Source of the DNA: Cruorifilaria tuberocauda
Lineage: Eukaryota; Nematoda; Chromadorea; Rhabditida; Onchocercidae
Assembly: GCA_013365365.1 (NCBI GenBank)
Contig: JABVXU010000903.1
Location: forward strand, 1 to 15,763
Length of the DNA stretch: 15,763 nt
Direction of reading: 5' to 3'
Shown here: positions 1 through 8,306 of the stretch, one piece after another
How the letters are laid out: every line of letters starts with the position of its first letter
Numbering within the stretch: position 1 is the stretch's first letter
Translations under genes and position numbers: made by a program
The notes under the pieces: generated by a model
Told to the model about the DNA's origin: nothing
The model's database searches: none
What the model saw: the letters and a program-made list of their open reading frames with translations, nothing else

Positions 1-596
1 GCTAAACTCTAAGATTACTCAATGCGTATTTAAATAGTAAAAGAGAAGAACACAGATAGAAGTAACAGAAAATTCATTTTCAGATTTGTCGTACTGATCT
101 TCAACTGGCATTATATGAATATGAACAGTTCACGAATAAGTTATAAATAGTTTCGTTTTGATGAAATATAGAATAAAAATTTTAATGTCTTAACATTTAC
201 TTTGTAATGTCATAAATATAACAAGTTATGATTTAAGGAGTAACGAGTCGAAGACCAGAAAGATGGTGATAACATTGGTAAACTGAAATCAGTTCGGGTA
301 TTTCTGCAAAAGAATCGAATACGGATGATATTAAAACGAAAAGTGGAATTTGAATCTTTTGCAATAAATGCTTCAACGATCAATAATTGTTTTTCAAGGC
401 TTTATCTGATGAAATCATCTGATTAAATTATTTAATTATTAAATTATTAAATTAAATTAATTATTAAAATATCCATTTATTTTTATCAGCCAAAATATCC
501 CCCTACTACTTTATCCTTTATCGCTATCTCATTGTTAATTTCATCCTAGTCTAAAATGATAACATTTTCGCATTCTTACATTATTTCTATCTAATT

Positions 597-638
597 AATT
601 AGAAATATTAATTCCTCAATTAGAAATATTAGTTCCTT
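597..638. repeat. 21-bp imperfect tandem repeat, two copies
   Basis: Bases 597-617 and 618-638 repeat the unit AATTAGAAATATTAATTCCT plus one base, with two differences. The second copy runs directly into the hairpin at 636-663. Confidence 0.8.
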
Positions 639-663
639 TTATCCCAAAGGATGGGAATAAAAG
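636..663. repeat. Short inverted repeat (10-bp stem, one bulge)
   Basis: CTTTTATCCC at 636-645 pairs with 653-663 across a 7-nt loop, with a single bulged A at 656. No gene lies close enough to assign it a role. Confidence 0.55.
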
Positions 664-797
664 CAGATGTGTGGAAATATTCCGTCTCTATAGAATTGGG
701 AATGCGAACGATAATTTATTGTAAAGATTTATTTGTTGAAAAATTCGTGAAATAGAATATAGCATTTCATGACATCAATAAATGAATCTTATCAGTT

Positions 798-825
798 ACT
801 GATAACTAATAACTGATAACTAATT
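798..825. repeat. 14-bp tandem repeat carrying ACTGATAACT
   Basis: Two adjacent 14-bp units (798-811 and 812-825) differ only at their last base. Each carries a TGATAA core, the site bound by intestinal GATA factors in nematodes; any function here is speculative. Confidence 0.75.
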
Positions 826-1960
826 ATAGAACCTTCTATCGTCTCCTTCGGGAGATTGTCATTTGCAAGTATCTTATCGTATTTAGTAATATAGTAGTAA
901 CAAATATTTATTAGTACATCTATTTGGTAGAAAATTCAACTTATCACTAATTGAAAAATCAAATCGGAAATAATAGCAAATACATTAATGTTCAACTGAT
1001 ACAATACTATTGATACTGATGATATGATCATTTTCAGGATTATATACTAAAAATGTCTTTTAACAAATTTTCATCTGATCTCATTGAAAAATGAATTTGT
1101 CTCATAAGAAATCACTTTATCATTTCAATGAAGCACCAATTCTTTCCTCTAAGATTCAAGAAATTTCTTTGCTTATCTTTGTAGCCAAACTAAAACTTCG
1201 AATATGTAACATACATATTAAATTTTATCCTATACCATTTCCTTAATTTTTATCAGGAGCAGATAATCTAATTTGATAAAGTTTTTAGGACGATAAAATT
1301 TCAGAAGCTCAAATGTGTTAGAGTTGTTTGACGATATAAAAAAAATGAGAAGATTTATAGATTTATAAGGTTCTATAATTGTCCGTAAAGAGTAAGTGTA
1401 AAACTACAAATTATATTTAATAATTAATTAAAATTGATTAAAAGTTACAAGTGTTTTCTTGTAATTTACAAATAATAAAGTAATCATTTCGCAATCTTTT
1501 TCATGCCAATTTTTCAGAAAAGATTTTTTTTTTCGTTTGATACTTTTTTGTGTTCATGCAGCTGGATCGAATACAAGAAACATTAACGCCTAATTACGAC
1601 TACAGAATTTCATAAACATAAATTGATAATTAATTGAGAGAATCAGAAAAATCTTGATTTCCTAAGATTTTTACTTTATATGTTTAAGTAATACAATACA
1701 CATCTATCACTACATATCCTACATTATTATATAATAAGCTAATGATTTTTAGATGAATACTTTCTTTTTGTTGAACTTTAAAATATTCTCGGACTCATAG
1801 TGTGTTCAGCATGAAATAGTTTTTTTGCAGTTTGCTTTGTTTTCAGATATCTGATTAGCTTTTCAGCAATCGAAAGAAGCTGAGATTAGTTTACTCCACT
1901 TGTAGTTGTTAAAATTCATCGTCAAATAACCTTAGGAGAGATCAGTATACATAAGATGAT

Positions 1961-1993
1961 CTGAAATCACTTGTATCACTGAAATCACGTGTA
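1961..1993. repeat. 15-bp direct repeat, the second copy containing an E-box
   Basis: CTGAAATCACTTGTA (1961-1975) recurs at 1979-1993 with one change (T to G). That change creates the palindromic E-box CACGTG at 1986-1991. The repeat period is 18 bp. Confidence 0.75.
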
Positions 1994-2535
1994 GCTTATT
2001 CGTTTTTTTGTTTTTTGATGATTTATAATAACTGCACTTTTCGCCATATCAAGTACGGTTGGGAACAATTAGGCTGAGCTAATCAATTAAGATAATCTAA
2101 AATCACATGGATGGATCATCAATACACGCCCAGTATAGAAGGATGATATCCAGGAAAATTTCCCATGTTTCTGATGGAAACAACAATGAACAAAACAAAG
2201 GTAAAACTATCTTCCCCCAATATGTCAGCAAAACAGGAAGAAATCTGTATTCAACATTCAACACGTAAGCAACTATTAATATTTAAAAAAAGTAATAAAA
2301 TTTATATCAAAGGAAACGAATACATAAATATTTGATAATTAATTTAGGCCAATGCTTAAACAAGATAAGCAATTTAACAAAAAGTTAATTAGCTTATTAA
2401 TTATCTAATTAGAAACTTAATTTGTCAATTCTACTTACATCGATAACTTTACAAATCTGAAAAAGTTGACTACTAGAATTACAATCACAAAAGAATAAAA
2501 GACCTGTTTCAAGCTCTAACAGTTAAATACTGAGG

Positions 2536-5500
2536 TTATGGCATTGCTTTAATCCTTGCCGTTTGTTCTTCAAGCTCTTTCGCAATTTCGGGAGGAAGAT
2601 CTGAGCCAACCTGAAAAGGAAATAAATTCCATATCAGTGAAACCACGGAAACATGCATTAATTCAAATTACACAACATCATCCGAAAAAAACCAAAAATG
2701 AGAACCTGTTGTTCAAAGAAATGTTTGGTTTCTTCCATATCCTCTATCCAGTATTTTTTCGGCAAAGACATCAATTCAGCCCAATTAATATTTGGGAGAC
2801 CATTGAGATTAATCGAACCTAAATTACTCATTCTTATTCTTGAATGAAATTACTTTACATAAATTATAATCAATGCTTACAAACGACACTTATCATTTTT
2901 CATTTATGCACTTTTTTCCTAAACTCATTACCTTCATTTGGTAAATAACCAATTGGTGACTCCACAGCGATACTATCATCACCATCGCATCGTCTTAGAA
3001 TCCAGTCCAAGACACGAATGTTATCACCGAAACCTGGCCACAGAAATTTGCCATCAGCAGTTGTACGGAACCAATTGACGTGGAAAATTTTCGGTACCTT
3101 TGATAAATTTCAAGATAAATATATTTCTCTTTGCAATGCTTTGGAATATTTCATTCTTTGAACAGTTGACAGTAATGTATTAAATGATAAACAGTTATTA
3201 TTATAACAATACATATTCGTAGTGACTTGAAACAAATAATAAACCTGAAAAGGAATACGGAAGAAAACTTTAATACACCTTATGTGGTGGTTGTCCAAGT
3301 TTCATCCAGTGTCTCATATATCTTCCAAAATTATAACCCATGAATGGTCGCATAGCCATTGGATCATGCATAATTTGTTTGCCTAAATTAGTAGTAATAA
3401 TTCAAAGTTATCTAGTAATAAAAAGCTCCTGATAAATAAGTTATCGGAAGTATTTTTCAATTATCAACGATTGCAATCCAATCATTTCGATAAATGCAAG
3501 TTGCAGATAGATGGGCCAAGAATTAATTAAATTAATTTAAAATATTATTACATACCGGAGAATTCAGCAGCTGCAGTTGCTTCTGATTTCACGCATGCGC
3601 CCACAAAGATGCCATGAATCCAACTACGTGACTCAAATACAAGCGGTACACCTTCAGGTCTTAAAGGAATACTTTTACATATTTAACAAATTACTAGAAT
3701 TTATAGTGAACTTTGACAACATTTACAAAATTAAATTTTACCTCTTCCTTTCCAACTATTTCAGTCTTCAACTTATTTTAATTTTCTCTCTTTATCTCTT
3801 GTGGTTAATGAAGTGTGGGAAATATTCCGGCTGTTTGTGCAGAAACTATTAATTAATATTAAAGAAAATTTTAATCACTGAAACCTTCGGCCTCCAAAAA
3901 TGATTGCATCAATTGGCACACCCTCAGGCTTCTCCCAGTCTGGATGAATGATTGGGCATTGACGTGCAGGTGCAGTAAAACGTGAATTTGGATGAGATGA
4001 TTTTGTTGAATCACCAAGATGCCATGGTTTTCCTAGCCAATCAATCATGTCGACTTTCTAAACATTTACACTTTCATTAGAATCCTTTATAAAAGTAAGT
4101 GGAATGAGGAAGAAAACCAGCTGACTGTAAGTATAAAGAAAAAACTAAAAGGCCATCATAAAAAAATAAATTATTTCACTCAAATTAACTTGAGTAAAAC
4201 TTACCGGATTTTTAAGCTCATTTTCAAGTCCCTCCCAGAAATATTCACCATCAGCAGTTTCAGCAACATTTGTAAAAATCGAATTTTCCTGAAAACTCTC
4301 CATTGCCATAGGATTTGTTTTATGTGACGTTCCAGGTGCTACACCAAAGAAACCAGCTTCGGGATTTATAGCATACAAACGATCATCAGCGCCAAATTTC
4401 ATCCAGGCAATATCATCACCTAAAAGTGATCGTTAATTAATTATTATATGATCACCGATGAAAAGAATATATCACTGATTATCACCGATAACCATCACAT
4501 ATTCTTTTGAATGGATATCAATATTTAGTTGAAACTTACCCACAACGCGTACTTTCCATCCAGGAACAGCTGGTTCAAGCATTGCTAAGTTTGTTTTACC
4601 GCAAGCAGATGGAAATGCTGCACAAACAAAGCGCTCTTTTCCCTGCGGACTTGTGATACCCATAATCTATAAATTTAATTATGACGTCTTTTCTCGTTTT
4701 TAAAAAATGTAACCTTATTGAATTGAAAGATGAGATATAATTTGAGAGGGTGAGAAAAAGTGATGGATGAATTTGAATTAATCTAAAAACAGGAAAAGTA
4801 ATGCTAACATACCAACATATGCTCAGCCATCCAACCTTCATCATAACCAATATTCATGGCAATTCGAAGAGCAAAACACTTTTTGCCCAAAAGTGAATTA
4901 CCACCATATCCGGAACCAAATGACCAAATTTCACGTTGAGCTGGACGATGAGCAATGATTGTTTTTTCCGGATTGCATGGCCAATTACTAATAACTTTAG
5001 CTGAAATTTGTTCGTAATATCAAATCAGTAGTAACTATATCATAATTTATAAATTCGATTGATGCAATTTTCAAAATAGTTGATTGATAAGTATAAAAAA
5101 ATTTACTGAGAACAGGACGTGGCTGTCCTACTGAATGAATGCAACGAACGAATTCTCCGCCTGATTTCTGCAATTCATTCAAGACCGGTGCGCCCATTCG
5201 AGTCATAATTTTCATACACAATACAACGTATCTGAAAGAGAATAACGATGAAAAAGTTTACAAACAAAATTAATTTTATTGCTTTATGTGAAATTAATTA
5301 ATTAATGTGAAAATTCAGAGAATCAAGAAGAATTCCTTACACTGAATCAGTCAATTCAATTCCAATTTTAGAAAGTGGACCACCAACTGGACCCATTGAA
5401 AATGGTATAACATACATCGTACGACCTGAAAAATACAAAACGTTTCACTCATTTACTCGTTTACTTATTTTACTAACTATAAGTTGGATAAATAAAAACA

Positions 5501-6132
5501 TGGAAATTAATGAAACACTTTTCACACCTGTCATGCAACCTGGAAAGCGATCATCTAACTCATTGCCAAACTGTTCTGGTGACATCCATTGACCCATAAT
5601 TGGTTTTACTCCTTCTGGTGTATGACAAACCGAATCGTATTTTTCAGGAGTAATCATCCATGTCTTCGATTCAACACGAGCTACATCACGTGGATCGGTA
5701 CGACACAAGTAATTGTTCTTGTATGCTTTCAATGGTGTTAAAACACCCGCTTCTACGCATTCTCCAATCAATTCTTTGTACTCTGTTTCGGAACCATCAC
5801 AAATATAAATCGCACGTGGTTTTACCAGATCAGCTTTTTCCGCAACAAACAATTGAACTTTTTGCGGTAAATTTTCAAAATGGCCTTTGATGATAGGTAT
5901 ATTATTGATTTGTTGAGTGACCATTTCAGTGATTTGCTAGAAACAAAAAAAAACAAACAATGATAGCTTTTGCTGGAAGAAAAAAAAACTGAAACAGGCT
6001 GAATGTTCCCTTTGTTTCTTCTTCCTCGCCTTGAATTTGAAAGAAAAAACGAATGTGCATAATTTTTAGAGTGCCAAAAAAAAGTACCATTTTTGATGGA
6101 TCGTTGAGTGGAGCAAGTGAACGAGATGGCAT
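2536..6132 (-). CDS. Phosphoenolpyruvate carboxykinase (GTP), complete, 13 exons
   Basis: Converts oxaloacetate + GTP to PEP + GDP + CO2, reversibly; usually cytosolic, and I see no clear mitochondrial presequence. The spliced product is 642 residues, close to the usual 620-650. The PEPCK N-terminal domain covers roughly residues 45-270 and the GTP-binding C-terminal domain about 275-640. Residues matching the rat cytosolic enzyme are all present: R102 (rat R87), Y253 (Y235), the metal ligands K262, H282 and D329 (K244, H264, D311), the P-loop FPSACGKTN at 302-310 with reactive C306 and K308/T309, N422 and R424 (N403, R405), R455 (R436), the omega-loop lid [11 protein letters not shown] at 481-491, and the guanine pocket W534, F535, F543, F548 and N551. 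The start is the ATG at 6130-6132, just after a splice acceptor; a later in-frame ATG at 5922-5924 (residue 20) is possible. No frameshift or in-frame stop is seen. PEPCK identity is very secure; the physiological direction and subcellular site are inferred. Confidence 0.97.
2536..6132 (-). other. Exon-intron structure of the PEPCK gene
   Basis: Exons in transcript order: 6132-6088, 5936-5528, 5425-5341, 5231-5107, 5000-4813, 4666-4540, 4419-4205, 4057-3885, 3659-3556, 3382-3279, 3097-2932, 2818-2706, 2610-2536. They total 1929 nt. The twelve introns are 95-225 nt long, all GT..AG, in phases 0,1,2,1,0,1,0,2,1,0,1,0. Each junction was fixed by reading-frame continuity and by family conservation across it, for example CMT|G|RTMY, DS|V|YVV, VV|G|DDIAW, GGR|R|PEG and FS|G|KQIM. 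Most acceptors end in TTTCAG, TTTTAG or TTTATAG. The acceptors of intron 8 (CTTTAAG) and intron 10 (TATCAAAG) are weaker but are the only positions that keep frame and conservation. The first junction (residue 15 to 16) is the least constrained, because the N-terminus is variable in this family. Confidence 0.92.
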
Positions 6133-6146
6133 GTTTTTCCTATAAA
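6133..6146 (-). promoter_or_regulatory. Splice acceptor just upstream of the PEPCK ATG, probable spliced-leader site
   Basis: On the minus strand the sequence reads TTTATAG|GAAAAAC and then ATG, so an AG acceptor (6141-6140) lies 7 nt before the start codon. No open coding sequence precedes it. In nematodes such an acceptor with a very short leader is typical of SL1 trans-splicing. It could instead be the cis acceptor of a 5' noncoding exon lying further upstream. Confidence 0.5.
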
Positions 6147-6563
6147 GTACACTTTTAGAAGTTAAAAAAACACGAAAAGTTTACTCGAGAAAAGCTCAAA
6201 GAGCATATATCAGAAAATGATTGCCACGAATTTATCACTCATTCATTAATCAAATTGTTTATTCATTCAATCACGTCATGATGTAAAGTTTCTCCTCCTT
6301 CAGCTTAATACTTTACTTTCCCGATGATAAAATGATTAATTGAACTCAATAATACTCTATGTTAAGATTACTTCAACCAATCCATAACAACGAAGTTTTA
6401 CAATATTTCCTTATATGTCACATAACATTCCTATGATGACAATTATCACCTTGATTTCTTATGCATTCCTTCTTCCCAATTTTTAATTTAATTTAAAAAT
6501 GAAACAGATCATAAATTATCAAAAAATTAACAATCATAAATCAAACTCATAATAAATTCACTG

Positions 6564-6588
6564 ATTCACGTATTACGTATTCACGTAT
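6564..6588. promoter_or_regulatory. ATTCACGTAT direct repeat flanking a TTACGTA core
   Basis: Two exact ATTCACGTAT copies (6564-6573 and 6579-6588) lie 15 bp apart, with TTACGTA (6573-6579) between them, giving three ACGT cores within 25 bp. ACGT cores are recognised by bZIP and bHLH factors. It lies about 430 bp upstream of the PEPCK ATG. Confidence 0.45.
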
Positions 6589-6903
6589 ATGCGTTTATCA
6601 ATAACAGTACCTATAAATAAAAAAAAAACTATTTATTAATAATCTGCGTAACTTTAAAAATCTTAGTAGAAAGAAAAAAGTGTTTATATGAGAAAACTAA
6701 ATTACGTTCAGTGAAAAGGAAACACGTAACTTTACGCTCTTTCAAGCTTCATTCTCGTCGTGACCTATTGAACTCACAAAATGAAAAGTAAGTAATATGA
6801 CTGCTGCCTTACATATAAATAAACTTGTAAATTTCCTTCACACTACCCTTTCGCTCCTATAACTCGTGCTTTTCAGTTTAATCGATATGTAATGGCTATT
6901 TAT

Positions 6904-6944
6904 CATACGTACGCAGTGTGCATGCATACATGCACTACGCATGC
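6904..6944. repeat. 41-bp alternating purine-pyrimidine segment with an inverted repeat
   Basis: Purine and pyrimidine alternate from 6904 to 6944 with only two phase breaks (after 6915 and after 6935). Inside lies a perfect inverted repeat, GTGCATG-CATA-CATGCAC, at 6918-6935. Alternating tracts of this type can adopt Z-DNA under supercoiling. It is locally much richer in GC and CpG than its surroundings. Confidence 0.65.
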
Positions 6945-7044
6945 TTCAAGTTCAATATGTTTTTTTAATGTGTATTCATTTCCATGCTTACTTATAACAA
7001 TACAAAAGCATTCGTAAAATACGCTTACTATTACGACTTATAGT

Positions 7045-7070
7045 CACGTGTATGCGCAGGACGCATACAT
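7045..7070. promoter_or_regulatory. CACGTG E-box next to an 8-bp inverted repeat
   Basis: CACGTG occupies 7045-7050. Overlapping it, TGTATGCG (7049-7056) and CGCATACA (7062-7069) form a perfect inverted repeat with a 5-nt spacer. The composition resembles the alternating tract about 100 bp away. Confidence 0.45.
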
Positions 7071-7073
7071 CTC

Positions 7074-7262
7074 ATGGTGGATTCCCAATCTTACTCTTCT
7101 CGAGTTCTCCCGTTAATTGATATTTCCCGTTATTTGGAGAGTTCAGCAGAAGTACCACAGAATTCAAATATATCATCTAACATACAAATTCCTCCCGATA
7201 ATTCCCTGTCCATCAAGATGTTTTTCCGCCCGCAATTATGGACAAACTTCCTTCACCCATAA
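7074..7262 (+). CDS. Doubtful 62-codon open frame, unrecognised
   Basis: A frame opens with ATG at 7074-7076 and ends in TAA at 7260-7262. It is more GC-balanced than the neighbouring sequence and not low-complexity: it begins MVDSQSYSSRVLPLIDISRY and is rich in Ser, Pro and Asn. I recognise no domain, and there is no signal peptide, membrane segment or convincing splice site. It is divergent from PEPCK and about 940 bp from its ATG. It could be a small gene, an exon, or simply a GC-richer part of the promoter region; the last is at least as likely. Confidence 0.15.
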   Translation: MVDSQSYSSRVLPLIDISRYLESSAEVPQNSNISSNIQIPPDNSLSIKMFFRPQLWTNFLHP

Positions 7263-7336
7263 TTTCTAGAGTGTAAAAAATGTGGAAGAACGCATTCACT
7301 CTCATCACGTTAGCCAGGTTGGATAGATGAAAAAAT

Positions 7337-7388
7337 AAAGAGAGGGAGAGAGAGAGAGAGAGAGAGGGAGGGAAAAGAAAGGAAGAAA
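7337..7388. repeat. 52-nt homopurine tract with a (GA)n microsatellite
   Basis: Every base from 7337 to 7388 on the plus strand is A or G, with uninterrupted GA alternation at about 7346-7366. On the PEPCK-sense strand this is a CT-rich pyrimidine tract. Such tracts are length-variable and can form triplex DNA or bind GAGA-type factors. Confidence 0.9.
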
Positions 7389-8009
7389 TCGGATAGAGAT
7401 GTTAAATTGAAGAAATGTAAACAAGCATATTGATTGCTGCATTCCAGTTTTCGTCCATTTCTATCACTACGACATTTATCAATGATAAAGAATTTCCCGA
7501 GTATTAAGATGAAAGGAAAATTTGACAATTGGATTAATTGAAGAGATAACAATAGGAGAATTAGAAGGAAAAAAAATCCTTTTTCTTCCCGGTATTACTC
7601 GGGACAAACAATTTTTTCTTTTCATCTTTCTTCTCCTGGCTAATCGCATTGATATGTTAATTGCATTTATAACTTAAGCATAGAAATATTTTACTTATAA
7701 CTAAATTACACATATAACTATTTAACTTATTTTATAGTTTAAGCTGATAGAAATATATCGAGTATCCGTGTAAAATGAACTGATCTGATAATACATTAAA
7801 TATAACAAAAGTTTTTGAACGAATGAGTAAAAAAGAGAAGGAAGAAGTGTTGTTTGGATTAGTATAATAGTTGCACTTCGATGTTTTCTCTTTCTTTCTA
7901 GGCGTTTTTTCTTCTTCAATTTGATTCGACCAGAGGTTTGCCTCTCGAAACTTTCGAAAATTATTGACAGTTAGAGCAAGAAGCAGCTGCTGTTCACATC
8001 AATGACAAT

Positions 8010-8075
8010 TACTTACGTTATTTCGATGTATGAAAGAATGCAATAATTCTTTTATACACCGAAATAACGTACGTA
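8010..8075. repeat. Near-perfect 30-bp stem hairpin, miRNA-precursor-like
   Basis: Bases 8010-8039 pair with 8046-8075 around the 6-nt loop 8040-8045. Of 30 positions, 27 are Watson-Crick, one is G-T (8032/8053) and two mismatch (8013/8072 and 8026/8059). A transcript from either strand would fold. The 66-nt length suits a microRNA precursor, but the stem is more perfect and the loop smaller than usual, so an endo-siRNA hairpin, a foldback element or a DNA palindrome are alternatives. I do not recognise either arm as a known nematode miRNA, and strand and expression cannot be judged. Confidence 0.8.
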
Positions 8076-8226
8076 TAATAACATATCACAGGTAAATAAT
8101 ATTCGTTCAAAATATTTTAAAAGGCAAATTATTCAATTTCGCAAAGTTTTCTCGAAAAATTAAAGAAAATTCGAAATTTGTGTATTTCATTTGTATGTAT
8201 TACATATATAATTTATATGTATTACT

Positions 8227-8306
8227 ACTGCTAAGGTTAACAGTTTTGAAATGATAAGTATTCCGGACTGCTAAGGTTAACAGTTTTGAAATGATAAGTA
8301 TTCCGG
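8227..8306. repeat. Exact 40-bp tandem duplication
   Basis: Bases 8227-8266 and 8267-8306 are identical, beginning ACTGCTAAGGTTAACAG and ending TATTCCGG. Identity stops abruptly at both ends, so this is a recent duplication of exactly 40 bp. The unit contains the palindrome GTTAAC and a TGATAA core. It lies about 150 bp from the hairpin at 8010-8075. Confidence 0.95.

Larger units (their letters stand above)
1..2535. other. 3' flank of PEPCK, no supported gene
   Basis: This is AT-rich sequence without a reading frame I recognise on either strand. It holds A/T low-complexity runs (about 422-475), short tandem repeats (597-638, 798-825, 1961-1993) and one hairpin (636-663). Downstream of the PEPCK stop, reading the minus strand, no canonical AATAAA occurs in the first 400 bases or so. 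The nearest variants are AATAAG (2393-2398) and TATAAA (2301-2306), so the polyadenylation site cannot be placed. Confidence 0.6.
6140..7560 (-). promoter_or_regulatory. Putative 5' regulatory region of PEPCK
   Basis: This noncoding-looking stretch lies immediately upstream of PEPCK on its strand. It contains five TGATAA/TTATCA sites at 6232, 6325, 6443, 6516 and 6595; a repeated CACGTA array (6564-6588); an alternating purine-pyrimidine segment (6904-6944); a CACGTG E-box (7045-7050); and a GA-rich homopurine tract (7337-7388). TGATAA is the ELT-2 type site of intestinal promoters in C. elegans, and intestine is where PEPCK would be expected to act, but these motifs are frequent by chance in AT-rich DNA. 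No TATA box or transcription start could be fixed. Confidence 0.35.

Noticed and set aside
84..177. Possible terminal exon: TTTTCAG acceptor (ending 83), 20-codon frame to TAA at 144-146, AATAAA at 172-177
   Set aside because: Two frames are open through the same bases, an open run of this length is common by chance, and AATAAA is frequent in such DNA. It would gain weight if the sequence left of the window held matching exons.
1038..1094. 18-codon frame after a TTTTCAG acceptor
   Set aside because: The chance of an open frame this short is high and no other exon is seen nearby.
2504..2511. CTGTTTCA, the core motif upstream of C. elegans piRNAs (a second on the minus strand in PEPCK intron 1)
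   Set aside because: Isolated occurrences, and clade III nematodes are thought to lack this piRNA pathway.
2556..5890. Open frames on the plus strand at 2556-2822, 3577-3852 and 5660-5890, and minus-strand frames that run from PEPCK exons into introns (e.g. 4596-4850, 4997-5221, 3110-3298)
   Set aside because: They are antisense or intron-extended shadows of the PEPCK exons; the spliced minus-strand frame explains the conservation.
7310..7552. 80-codon minus-strand frame with a Leu-Ser repeat
   Set aside because: The repeat is simply the (CT)n microsatellite translated; the rest has no recognisable domain.
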